Under the pieces are notes generated by a model. That model saw nothing but the letters and a program-made list of their open reading frames with translations. It was not told where the DNA came from and did not search any database. Source: an uncultured Ruminococcus sp. (GTDB taxonomy: Bacteria > Bacillota > Clostridia > Oscillospirales > Acutalibacteraceae). Taken from it: 35,348 nucleotides of DNA. The position numbers were made by a program, and so were the translations under genes. The DNA lies in NCBI GenBank assembly GCA_902785425.1, contig CACZYP010000020.1, forward strand, positions 23,883 through 59,230, read 5' to 3'. Shown in pieces: positions 8,831-16,667 of this stretch (its first letter is position 1; each line of letters begins with the position of its first letter).

Positions 8831-10102
8831 ATGGAAAACAAGAAAACAAAAAAGAAGGCTCGGTTCATTATCCCTGCTGCGATAGTTGCGGCGGTTGTTG
8901 TGTCCGGTGCGGTATTCTCGCATTTCGGAGGATTCTCAACAGGAAAATGTGCCGATGTTGACGAATATGCAAAGTATGCAGGCGGTGTGTCGGATATCAC
9001 CGTTCCCGAACAGGCGCATGTTATTGCACTGGGCGAGGCTACTCACGGCAATGCCGAGTTCCAGCAGCTTAAACTTGACGTTTTTAAGGTCATGGTCGAG
9101 AAATACGGTGTGCGTTCGTTTGCCATAGAGGGAGATTTCGGTGGCAGTGAAGCTGTTGACCGCTATATCAACGGCGGCGATGGAACTGCAAGCGAGGCTG
9201 CCGGAGCGATCGGTTTCGCTATTTACAGAACGGAACAGATGGAACAGCTCATCTCCTGGATGCGCAGCTATAACGATTCTGCAAAAGAAGAGGATAAGCT
9301 CCATTTCTACGGCTTCGATATGCAGAGGGTAAAGTATAATTACAAATACCTTCTTGAAGCTGCAAAAGCGTGCGGCGCCGATGTAACAGAGCTTGAAAGC
9401 ATATGGAATGCAGACGAAGAGGATTTCTCCGACAGCAGCGATGCTAAGAAGAGGATAGAGGTTCTTGAAAATATCAAGACTGAGATCGAAAAGAGCGGAG
9501 ATGCTCAGTCGGCAGAAGCGGCGCATTTTGCCGATGCTCTGATACAGAATCAGAAGCTTGATTCCGATAACAGCGTATCTCGTGACGCTTTGATGGCAGA
9601 AAATGTACTCTGGATCCTTGAACAGGAAAAAGCCCGTGGCAGCGAGCGTATTTTTGTTTCGGGGCATAACGGTCATGTTGAAAAGACCGGCGGTTATGCA
9701 GGAATGGGAAAGGTCATGGGAAATCTGCTTGCAGACGAGCTTGGCGACGAATACTTCTCCATCGGTACAGATTTCTATAAGACCACATGCAACGTTCCTA
9801 AGGGCGACAGCTACGAAAGAACTACGCACCTGTTCTACTCTCACGATCCGCTTGCAAAAGCTTCAATGAAATGCGGCAATGATGTAAGCTGGCTCGATTT
9901 CTCCGCAGTGCCGGACAGCTCTGCACTCAGACAGCAGCTTGATGAAGCTGTCTGGACAGGCTCTGTAGGTGAATACTACTCTCCGGTCATGGCGTTCATG
10001 CCGATGATGTACCGTGTATGGGGTGTTCCCACACAGCTTTACGACGGCATGATATTCGTTTCAGATGCCGCTCCGACGGAGATAATTGAAATCACCGAAT
10101 AA
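8831..10102 (+). CDS. Membrane-anchored erythromycin esterase family protein
   Basis: The 423-residue product belongs to the erythromycin esterase (EreA/EreB) superfamily, whose founding members hydrolyse the macrolide lactone ring; most members have unknown substrates. Family motifs are present in order: ALGEATHG (E69, H72), FAIEGDFGG (E100), the helix GFAIYRTEQMEQLISWMR, HFYGFDMQ, the segment MAENVLWILEQE, and VSGHNGHVEK with a further conserved His pair. A lysine-rich N-terminus followed by one hydrophobic helix (about residues 11-30) predicts an N-in anchor with the catalytic domain outside the cell; there is no lipobox. The start at 8831 has AAAGGAAG upstream and agrees with the promoter at 8734, whereas an upstream in-frame ATG at 8768 lies at the predicted transcription start. 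The gene stands alone and ends in a strong terminator. Macrolide resistance cannot be concluded from the sequence. Confidence 0.85.
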   Translation: MENKKTKKKARFIIPAAIVAAVVVSGAVFSHFGGFSTGKCADVDEYAKYAGGVSDITVPEQAHVIALGEATHGNAEFQQLKLDVFKVMVEKYGVRSFAIEGDFGGSEAVDRYINGGDGTASEAAGAIGFAIYRTEQMEQLISWMRSYNDSAKEEDKLHFYGFDMQRVKYNYKYLLEAAKACGADVTELESIWNADEEDFSDSSDAKKRIEVLENIKTEIEKSGDAQSAEAAHFADALIQNQKLDSDNSVSRDALMAENVLWILEQEKARGSERIFVSGHNGHVEKTGGYAGMGKVMGNLLADELGDEYFSIGTDFYKTTCNVPKGDSYERTTHLFYSHDPLAKASMKCGNDVSWLDFSAVPDSSALRQQLDEAVWTGSVGEYYSPVMAFMPMMYRVWGVPTQLYDGMIFVSDAAPTEIIEITE

Positions 10103-10122
10103 AATTTTTCTATAGATTTATG

Positions 10123-10159
10123 CTGCGAACTTGAGCTTTTCAAGTTCGCAGTTTTTTTT
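10123..10159 (+). terminator. Rho-independent terminator of the erythromycin-esterase-like gene
   Basis: A 12-bp perfect stem, CTGCGAACTTGA with TCAAGTTCGCAG, has a 5-nt loop and is followed directly by eight T residues. It begins 20 nt after the stop codon. Confidence 0.95.
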
Positions 10160-10652
10160 CCATGATAAATGAACAGGGATAATGTATTATATATTTGCAG
10201 AGATGATTACGGGCGTGCTTGACAAGAGCACAGCGGTACATCAGGATCTTCCGAAGTGTATGCCGTGTGATCGCTTTGCGGATGGTTTTTTATAGGTTCG
10301 ATCCCTATACTTTTGCGTTTGAAACGCAGTCCATAATTGGTATGGTCTTCATTGATCGGCGTTATGCATTCGTGCAGCGTCAAAACAATTATCCAAATTG
10401 TTCTTTTAAGGACTGTAATTATCGTGCGGATGTTTTTTCGCAGAAATGCGGAATCTCAAATGCAATGAAGGTTTTGCCTTGCCTGTCAGAGGATACCGTG
10501 TTTCGGAAAAATAAGCCAAAATGAATTTCGCTTATTGCTCCGTTCACTTAAGAAAACAGTGATACGATCATTGTTTCTTGTAATCAGACAGCCGCAGAGC
10601 TTTCATAGATAATTACGGTTATCGCAAGTTTTATCCGGGAGGATCAATATAT
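10160..10652. other. Intergenic stretch without a supported gene
   Basis: About 490 bases separate the terminator from the SPFH gene. The only sizeable open frame (10219-10524, plus) would start with TTG, has no ribosome site, and resembles nothing I know. A 30-nt hairpin at 10550-10579 pairs AAGAAA with TTTCTT and CAGTGAT with ATCATTG (one bulge, one G-T pair); it has no T-run. A 5-bp stem with a 7-nt loop, ATAGG-TTCGATC-CCTAT, near 10291-10307 looks like an isolated tRNA T-arm but has no matching acceptor or anticodon arm. Confidence 0.5.
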
Positions 10653-11795
10653 ATGGAAAAGGTGATAAATATGAAAAAGGTTATAGTAAATGAAAATGAA
10701 CGTGGTTTTCTTTTCAGCGACGGTAAATTCGTAAAGGTTCTTAAAGCTGGAAAATACTATACACACGGTAATCGTATGATCGAAGTGGTTTCTGTAAATT
10801 CACCCGTATCTTCGGCACATTGCAGCTTGAATACGCTGCTTGCTTCGGAAGAACTCAAAGAGGAAGCGGCGATCGTTGAAGTCGGCGGCGTAGGCAAGCA
10901 GGAGATAGCGCTCCACTTTGTTAACGGCGAGTTTTCGGGAGTTCTCAGAAACGGCACTTACGCTTATTGGAATATAGCAGATAAGCATGAGTTCAGGATC
11001 GTTGATATATCATCTCCGGAAGTGTCGGATGATATCCCTCAGGAGATACTGAAAAAGGCACTTTCAACGGTATCTGTATTTCACAGGATCGAGGTCCTGC
11101 CTTATCAGAAAGTAATACTTTACTTTGACCACAAATTTGAAAGACTGCTCGAACCGGGTGTGTACTATTTCTGGAAGAACAATACAGATGTTACCGTTGA
11201 CTATGTAGACACAAGGCTTAAACAGCTTAATATCCAGGGTCAGGAGATCATGACGATGGATAAGGTCTCGCTTCGCATTAATTTTGTGTGCAAATACAAG
11301 ATCACCGATCATGTGAAAATAATGACCGAGATCGACAACTATATCGAACAGATACATATTGCCGCTCAGTTTGCTATAAGAGATTATGTGGGCAAGTACA
11401 AGCTTGACGAAGTTCTTTCAAACAAGGATGAGCTTTCCGAGTTCGTACTTAAAAGACTTAAAGCTAAAGAACAGGAGTTGTACGTTGAATTCTCCGAAGC
11501 AGGTGTAAAGGATATAATCCTTCCCGGCGAGATACGTGATATTATGAATACCGTGCTTATGGCTGAGAAGAAAGCACAGGCAAGCGTAATAACACGCCGT
11601 GAAGAAGTCGCTTCAACAAGATCGCTTTTGAACACCGCAAAGCTTATGGACGAAAACGCCACGCTTTATAAGCTTAAGGAACTGGAATACATCGAAAGGA
11701 TATGTGAGAATGTCGGCAGCATAAACTTAAACGGCAGCAGCGATGTGGTATCTCAGCTTGCATTGCTGCTAAGAGGAAAAACTGCCAAACAGTAA
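10653..11795 (+). CDS. SPFH/Band 7 domain protein (slipin-like) without a membrane segment
   Basis: The 380-residue product carries an SPFH/Band 7 domain in its middle (about residues 140-330). Segments typical of slipins include VLPYQKVILYFDHKFERLLEPGVYYFW (split over residues 150-176), then VDTRLKQLNIQGQEIMT, DKVSLRINFVCKYKI, and a helical stretch ending in ITRREEVASTRSLLNTAKLM. The N-terminal 130 residues contain two related segments of the form ERGFLFSDGKFVKVLKAGKY and HFVNGEFSGVLRNGTYAYW, so the same small beta unit is repeated three times with the SPFH start. Classic slipins have an N-terminal hairpin or membrane helix; none is visible here. GGGAGGA lies about 10 nt before the ATG at 10653; an alternative ATG at 10671 also has AAGGTG upstream. 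It probably forms oligomers, but its role is unknown. Confidence 0.82.
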   Translation: MEKVINMKKVIVNENERGFLFSDGKFVKVLKAGKYYTHGNRMIEVVSVNSPVSSAHCSLNTLLASEELKEEAAIVEVGGVGKQEIALHFVNGEFSGVLRNGTYAYWNIADKHEFRIVDISSPEVSDDIPQEILKKALSTVSVFHRIEVLPYQKVILYFDHKFERLLEPGVYYFWKNNTDVTVDYVDTRLKQLNIQGQEIMTMDKVSLRINFVCKYKITDHVKIMTEIDNYIEQIHIAAQFAIRDYVGKYKLDEVLSNKDELSEFVLKRLKAKEQELYVEFSEAGVKDIILPGEIRDIMNTVLMAEKKAQASVITRREEVASTRSLLNTAKLMDENATLYKLKELEYIERICENVGSINLNGSSDVVSQLALLLRGKTAKQ

Positions 11796-11833
11796 AGAGC
11801 GCTGAACTGAACAGCCATGTATACCGAAAGATA

Positions 11834-11899
11834 ACACCGCACAAATGAATGACTGACAAGGTTGTCGGAAGTTCATTTGTGCGGTGTGAAAATTTTTTT
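11834..11899 (+). terminator. Long-stem terminator of the SPFH gene, related to the nearby MITE-like element
   Basis: A perfect 16-bp stem, ACACCGCACAAATGAA with its complement at 11872-11887, encloses a 22-nt loop that itself holds a small GACAA/TTGTC hairpin. A run of seven T residues follows at 11893-11899, as in intrinsic terminators. The left arm shares AACACCGCACAAATGA exactly with the left end of the MITE-like element at 11985, so the terminator may derive from the same repeat family. Confidence 0.8.
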
Positions 11900-11904
11900 A
11901 TTAT

Positions 11905-11934
11905 TTGAAAACTTTTTTTGAGATATGAGATAAT
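11905..11934 (+). promoter_or_regulatory. Candidate promoter of the sigma/anti-sigma operon
   Basis: TTGAAA (11905-11910) and GATAAT (11929-11934) are 18 bp apart. A transcript from here would run through the MITE-like hairpin at 11985-12066 before reaching the ribosome site at about 12071. The match is moderate, and an ECF-type promoter cannot be excluded. Confidence 0.45.
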
Positions 11935-11984
11935 ATTTATATGTATATACACCGAGGGCATTTTCCTTGAACCGGTTTAATAAA

Positions 11985-12066
11985 GGCAACACCGCACAAA
12001 TGACCGCCTGGCGGCTCAGTACCAAATCTGCTTGCATCTTTGGCACTGCATTTATGCGGTATTGCC
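11985..12066 (+). mobile_element. MITE-like inverted-repeat element in the leader of the sigma factor gene
   Basis: This 82-bp element begins GGCAACACCGCACAAATG and ends with a near-perfect inverted copy (16 of 18 positions pair; two C/A mismatches). The interior holds two further hairpins, CCGCC/GGCGG and CCAAA/TTTGG. The four bases TAAA lie directly on both sides (11981-11984 and 12067-12070) and could be a target-site duplication. It encodes no protein. Such short elements are normally moved by a transposase encoded elsewhere. Here it ends only 19 nt before the sigma factor start codon and would fold in that mRNA's leader. Confidence 0.65.
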
Positions 12067-12085
12067 TAAAAAGGATATTCAATTT

Positions 12086-12616
12086 ATGAACAATAAAGAA
12101 TTTGAGCATTTCGCTGCGCAAAGCGGAAAGGATATTCTGCGGTTTTGCAGAATGATATCCGGAAGTTCTGACGGCGGAGACGAGCTGTATCAAGACACAA
12201 TGTTAACGTTGCTTAAAAAGATAAAAAAGCTTGATACTGAACAAAATGTAAAGAGTTATGCTATATCCGTTTCTGTCTTGCTTTGGAAAAACAAGAAGAA
12301 AAAGTATTCGGTGCGTGATCGGATAGCAGCGACTGTAAGTTTGGAAGAATACGCCGAAAGCGGAGAACAGTTTGCATCTCACGACGATCCCGAACAGATC
12401 ATTATGAGAAAAAGCGAAACGGAAATGCTTGTGGAACTGACATCTAAGCTTCCCGAAAAATACCGTATACCGCTTTATCTTTACTATTCGGCAAATATGA
12501 AAATAGAGGATATAGCCAAGTATTTACATATTCCGCTCGGAACGGTCAAGACAAGGCTCAGAAAAGCGAAAGCGATTCTTAAAGAAAGATTGGAGGCTTT
12601 AGAATATGACGAATGA
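12086..12616 (+). CDS. ECF-type RNA polymerase sigma factor
   Basis: The 176-residue protein has the two-domain layout of extracytoplasmic function sigma factors, which direct RNA polymerase to a small regulon. Region 2 covers about residues 14-65 (GDELYQDTMLTLLKKIKKLD). Region 4 is a helix-turn-helix near the C-terminus (LPEKYRIPLYLYYSANMKIE, then IAKYLHIPLGTVKTRLRKAK). The start is the ATG at 12086 with AAAAGGAT upstream; a longer frame reaching back to 12032 would start inside the MITE-like element and is rejected. Its stop overlaps the next gene by 11 nt, so the pair is translationally coupled, the usual arrangement of a sigma factor with its membrane-bound anti-sigma factor. Confidence 0.92.
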   Translation: MNNKEFEHFAAQSGKDILRFCRMISGSSDGGDELYQDTMLTLLKKIKKLDTEQNVKSYAISVSVLLWKNKKKKYSVRDRIAATVSLEEYAESGEQFASHDDPEQIIMRKSETEMLVELTSKLPEKYRIPLYLYYSANMKIEDIAKYLHIPLGTVKTRLRKAKAILKERLEALEYDE

Positions 12617-13676
12617 AAAATTCGAGCAGATCTTACGGCGTGCCCTCGCTCCCGATATTGACGACCATGAGATATTTGTTCAGTACGAATTATCGGATGA
12701 AACAAACGGAACAGTTGATAATGATACGGAACGAACGTATATTATCACTAACGAGAAAGCGAGGTCTAATTGTATGAAGATCATTGCCAATATTGCGGCT
12801 GCTGCGGCGTGCGTTGCGCTGGTAGCAGGAATAGGCATAGGCGGAAAAGAATTGCTTCAACATCGTACTCAGGCTGTTGAAGGCAGCGGCGCAAGCAGTG
12901 TTGTTTCAAATGTAGAAAAATCTACTGTTTGGAAATTGGGCGAAAAGGAGTTCGCCCCCGGCGATAGTATTCCTTTGACCTATGATGACTACGAAAAGAT
13001 AATCATGCTCAATGAAGAAAATGGGCAAGGCACTTATATTATTACTAACTCTTACCCGTGTGGATTTGAGCTTACACCGGATATAAAGAACTATAACGTT
13101 AAATACGCAATTGCAGCGGACTTCAACTGTGATGGCGAGGGTATTGAATCTGTGACGTACAGCATAAACAAGGGTGCCTTTGCTATTATAACTGTCGAAG
13201 AAAGCGACAGTCCTATCAAGTCTGGAACACTGTATGATGGGGAGCCGCATTTTACGACAGATGTGAAAAGGCACAAGACTGAAAAAAGAGACAGTGCTAA
13301 CGTTATAATACGAGGATTAGGAGGTGTGCCCGAGTACTATACCGAATACACGGTCGATTACGATTCTCAGCGAAACGGCAACATCTGCGTAGATATTTGC
13401 GGCGAAGTTTTTGATGAGGATATCTATTATAAGATCTATAATAATTTAAAGAATTCGGGAGTAAACGACCCTGTAATTAAAGCCGAGGGCTTATCGGATC
13501 TGATGAAAGATGTTGAGATCACCTGTACGGTCAATTATACCGACGGTACTAAGGAGAGCAAAAAGTTGACACTGGAAGGTGTCACAATGACAAGTAAGGA
13601 GTTGGGACGAGATAGTACCGATAACAATTACGATCCCGACAAAGTAGAAGCGACATTTGCGTATAAGTTCAATTGA
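12606..13676 (+). CDS. Membrane-anchored anti-sigma-like protein with extracytoplasmic domain
   Basis: The 356-residue protein has a short cytosolic N-terminus (about 57 residues), one hydrophobic helix (about residues 58-79, IIANIAAAAACVALVAGIGI) and a large extracytoplasmic domain rich in Asp, Tyr and Thr. It overlaps the ECF sigma gene by 11 nt. This topology and coupling identify it as the probable cognate anti-sigma factor, which holds the sigma factor at the membrane until an outside signal is sensed. I do not recognise a named domain in the outer part, and the N-terminus lacks the HxxxCxxC zinc motif of ZAS-type anti-sigma factors. It ends before a strong terminator at 13691. Confidence 0.75.
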   Translation: MTNEKFEQILRRALAPDIDDHEIFVQYELSDETNGTVDNDTERTYIITNEKARSNCMKIIANIAAAAACVALVAGIGIGGKELLQHRTQAVEGSGASSVVSNVEKSTVWKLGEKEFAPGDSIPLTYDDYEKIIMLNEENGQGTYIITNSYPCGFELTPDIKNYNVKYAIAADFNCDGEGIESVTYSINKGAFAIITVEESDSPIKSGTLYDGEPHFTTDVKRHKTEKRDSANVIIRGLGGVPEYYTEYTVDYDSQRNGNICVDICGEVFDEDIYYKIYNNLKNSGVNDPVIKAEGLSDLMKDVEITCTVNYTDGTKESKKLTLEGVTMTSKELGRDSTDNNYDPDKVEATFAYKFN

Positions 13677-13690
13677 GTTGAAATAATAGG

Positions 13691-13739
13691 ATCAACAGCT
13701 CCCGTCTGCATAGTATGCGGACGGGATTTGTTGATTTTA
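13691..13739 (+). terminator. Terminator of the sigma/anti-sigma operon
   Basis: A long hairpin starts 14 nt after the stop codon. ATCAACA pairs with TGTTGAT on the outside, and CCCGTC/GACGGG with GCATA/TATGC inside. TTTTAT follows. Confidence 0.85.
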
Positions 13740-13825
13740 TATAGGTGCTGCTTTTTATATGAGCATTTGTTATTTACTTATCTATATTACTATAATTTCT
13801 CTGTAGCAATTATCTAAATTGTCGA

Positions 13826-13854
13826 TTGACGGAGAACTTTTTAACTGTTAATAT
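13826..13854 (+). promoter_or_regulatory. Promoter of the secreted phosphoesterase gene
   Basis: TTGACG (13826-13831) and TAATAT (13849-13854) are 17 bp apart, followed about 40 nt later by the GGAG ribosome site at 13883 and the ATG at 13896. Confidence 0.7.
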
Positions 13855-13895
13855 AGTAATGCAATAATTTCTAACTTTGAATGGAGTAGATCAAT

Positions 13896-16601
13896 ATGAA
13901 TTCAAAAGCCTTAAAGCGCACCGTTTCACTTTTTACAACGGCTGCCGTTACGATGACAATGCTTTGCTCGGGTATTTCCGCAAATGCAGCGAGCGGTTCA
14001 TCCATAAGCTATACCTTTACAGGCAATAATGCTTCGGATGCCGGTTATGCAGAAGGAAAGATCACCTTTACGAGCGATACTTCCGGTACGTATGACCTTT
14101 ATTGGGCAGACGATGAAAAAATACTGGACGGTTATTACAGCATTGCTACGTTCAAGATGAATGCAGGCGAGAGCAAGTCTGTAAAGATGGGGTATCATAC
14201 AGCTATCCCGGCGAACGCAACAAAGATCATTGCTGTAAAAGGCACGAAAACAGTTGCTTCTGCAAAGGCTGTATATTCTGTTCCCGAAAACAAGCAGCTG
14301 ATGTCTGAAAGCGGCGATCTTCTTTACACTTTCAACTCTTATTCCGACGTTCATATCGACAACAACGGTTATTATAAGAAAGCGCAGGAGCATCTTGCCG
14401 AGGCTTTCAAGTTCGGTGTAGATAAGAATACTGATTTTATAGTATCCTCGGGCGATATGGTCACAAATGCAGCCGGCCCCGACGGAGAGTGGAAGGCTTA
14501 CGAGAAAATACTCAAAAACAGTGACTATGTAAATCCCGTTTGGGAAAGCTCGGGCAATCATGACACACGCTGCGGTTTGGATGGCTTGAATTCATTCAGA
14601 CGTGCTACGGGCTTAGACAGCACACAAGCAACACTCGACAGTAATAATCCGTATTACTATGTTACAGAAAAGAATACGGGCGATGTGTTTATCTTTATGG
14701 CTCTTGAATCTCACTCGAACCCGAGCAATTACGAAGAGTTTTCCGAGGGCCAGCTTGAGTGGGTCAATGCTGTTGTGGAGGATCATTACTACAGCGGAGT
14801 TAATGTGTATCTGATCGAGCATTCACCTATCAAGGGCTTTGGCGCCGGCGACAGAATGAGCAATCCGTATTATAAGGCATTGCTTGACGAGAAGCATTGG
14901 GCTACTCGTGAGTTTAAAAAGATACTTACTAAATACCCGAATTTAATATTCTTATCGGGTCATACTCACGAAGACTTCGCAATGGGTTATAACTATTCCG
15001 ATTCCAGTGCCGACGGAAAGACCAAAGGCTGCCATATGATCCATAACCCGGCTGTGGCAGGTTCTACTATGCCGCAGGATAACGACAAAGACCTTGAATA
15101 TAATAACGGCTACGGCTTTAATTCGCAGGGATATTATGTTGAAACGTATCAGAACAGGATCGTTTTCTACGGCGCTAATCTTACCGACGAGCTTATTTAT
15201 CCCGGATATTCCTACATTATGGAAGGCTCACGCAGTGATGCGGCAGAAAACACAAATGACGATGATATCACATTAAGCGGCGTTACTGTTCCTGCTTCCG
15301 AAAAAATAAGTGAAGTATCCGATATCCTTTCGGGATATTACAAGTATGCTTCCTATGACCAGTATCAGGCGCTCAAAAAGCTTTACTATAAGTACAGAAA
15401 CGACAGCACGGCAGACAAAAACGTTATTGCAGAGTTCAATAAAAGAATAGCTGCTCTGAAAATGATAGCAGGGGAAACAAATATAACGTACCCGGTCGGC
15501 GATAAGTACTATTTTGAGAACACAAAATCATGGAACAAGGTTTATGCGTATGCGTGGACAGGTTCATCGAATAATGCAGCATGGCCGGGAGTTTTACTCA
15601 ATCCCATAGGCACTTCAAACGGCAAAAATGTTTACCGTATTGACTTTAACAGCGCAGGACAGTATCAGAACCTTATATTTAACAATGGCAGCAATCAGAC
15701 GGTTGATATTACGCTTAATCAGTACCCGAATAATGCATTCCGTCTCGGCAGCACCGATTCCAACGGTAAGTATAAGGTCAATAACTTTAAGTTTGAAGAC
15801 GGTACCGACAGTGATACAGACAGTGCTGCAGATAGTGATACAGACAGCAATACAGATACCGAAACCGATACAGATAATATAATAATTACGGTCGGCGATA
15901 AGTACTATTTTGAAAATACAAAATCCTGGAAAAAAGTCTATGCATATGCCTGGACAGGCTCATCGCATAATGCGGCATGGCCGGGAGTTCAGATCTATCC
16001 CGTAGGCACTTCAAACGGCAAAGATGTTTACCGCATCGACTTTAACAGCGCAGGACAGTATCAGAACCTTATATTCAACAATGGCAGCAATCAGACGGTT
16101 GATATTGCGCTCGATCAGTACCCGAACAATGCTTTCCGTCTCGGCAGCACCGATTCAAACGGAAAGTATAAGGTAGAGAACTTTAAATTTGAAAACGGCA
16201 CCGACAGTGATACAGACAGCAATACAGATACGGATAATGTGATCGTTTCCGACAGATATGTACTGCTTTACTACATCGAAGGCAAGCACGCATGGAACAC
16301 TCTTGATACATGGTTCACAACTAAGAATAACAGCACCTATGAGTATTCTTTTACAGCAGACGGTGACTGCAAGATCAGTTTCAGCGTTTACGACAAGAAG
16401 AAAAATGTTTACGAGAGTCTTCCCGAAAGCCTTATATGTACCTATGAAAACGGCAAGACTTTTGGATCTTCCGTTAAGAGCGCTTCGTCAAGAGGCAGAA
16501 GCCTGACGGTCAATAATATGAAAAAAGGCGATACACTCAATATCGTTTACGATCACTCTGCAGAGACTCTCAGCGCTGCTTGTAAAACTTTGAATAAGTA
16601 A
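13896..16601 (+). CDS. Secreted calcineurin-like phosphoesterase with two CBM26-type starch-binding modules
   Basis: The 901-residue protein starts with a signal peptide (about residues 1-32, ending in SANA-A). A beta-rich segment follows to about residue 130. Next is a metallophosphoesterase domain with its metal ligands in order: SDVHID (D151, H153), SGDMV (near 187), GNHD (220-223) and GHTH (355-358). After a helical linker come two nearly identical modules, about residues 533-615 and 667-748, with YYFENTKSW and YAYAWTGSS followed by NAAWPGV and NLIFNNGSNQT. These match the starch-binding CBM26 family. Each is followed by an acidic TDSDTDS-type linker. The C-terminal 115 residues (from YVLLYYIEG) form an unrecognised beta-rich domain. 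The modules are also very similar in DNA, about 397 bp apart, so the duplication is recent. It probably acts outside the cell on phosphate esters near starch; the substrate is unknown. Confidence 0.88.
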   Translation: MNSKALKRTVSLFTTAAVTMTMLCSGISANAASGSSISYTFTGNNASDAGYAEGKITFTSDTSGTYDLYWADDEKILDGYYSIATFKMNAGESKSVKMGYHTAIPANATKIIAVKGTKTVASAKAVYSVPENKQLMSESGDLLYTFNSYSDVHIDNNGYYKKAQEHLAEAFKFGVDKNTDFIVSSGDMVTNAAGPDGEWKAYEKILKNSDYVNPVWESSGNHDTRCGLDGLNSFRRATGLDSTQATLDSNNPYYYVTEKNTGDVFIFMALESHSNPSNYEEFSEGQLEWVNAVVEDHYYSGVNVYLIEHSPIKGFGAGDRMSNPYYKALLDEKHWATREFKKILTKYPNLIFLSGHTHEDFAMGYNYSDSSADGKTKGCHMIHNPAVAGSTMPQDNDKDLEYNNGYGFNSQGYYVETYQNRIVFYGANLTDELIYPGYSYIMEGSRSDAAENTNDDDITLSGVTVPASEKISEVSDILSGYYKYASYDQYQALKKLYYKYRNDSTADKNVIAEFNKRIAALKMIAGETNITYPVGDKYYFENTKSWNKVYAYAWTGSSNNAAWPGVLLNPIGTSNGKNVYRIDFNSAGQYQNLIFNNGSNQTVDITLNQYPNNAFRLGSTDSNGKYKVNNFKFEDGTDSDTDSAADSDTDSNTDTETDTDNIIITVGDKYYFENTKSWKKVYAYAWTGSSHNAAWPGVQIYPVGTSNGKDVYRIDFNSAGQYQNLIFNNGSNQTVDIALDQYPNNAFRLGSTDSNGKYKVENFKFENGTDSDTDSNTDTDNVIVSDRYVLLYYIEGKHAWNTLDTWFTTKNNSTYEYSFTADGDCKISFSVYDKKKNVYESLPESLICTYENGKTFGSSVKSASSRGRSLTVNNMKKGDTLNIVYDHSAETLSAACKTLNK

Positions 16602-16612
16602 AAAGTAATAAA

Positions 16613-16649
16613 GAGCATAGCGAAAAATTTTCGCTATGCTCCTTTTTTG
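16613..16649. terminator. Bidirectional terminator
   Basis: GAGCATAGCGAAAA pairs with TTTTCGCTATGCTC, a 14-bp stem around a single A (in practice a slightly larger loop). CTTTTTTG follows on the plus strand and a T-rich stretch follows on the minus strand. It serves the phosphoesterase gene and the convergent AlbA_2 gene. Confidence 0.9.
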
Positions 16650-16667
16650 TTTCAGCAGTTCTCTCTT

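Noticed and set aside
8936-9844. A long minus-strand open frame opposite the erythromycin-esterase-like gene
   Set aside because: It lies fully antisense to a well-supported gene with conserved motifs and has no site or known domain. The same applies to frames opposite nnrE (6734-7360), dusB (18417-19313) and the DHH gene (19560-20339).
10285-10315. A tRNA-like T-arm (ATAGG-TTCGATC-CCTAT)
   Set aside because: No D-arm, anticodon arm or matching acceptor strand is found within tRNA distance; a chance hairpin or a small tRNA scrap at most.
10219-10524. A possible 101-residue protein
   Set aside because: It would start with TTG, has no ribosome site, an unnatural mix of residues, and no resemblance to a known family.
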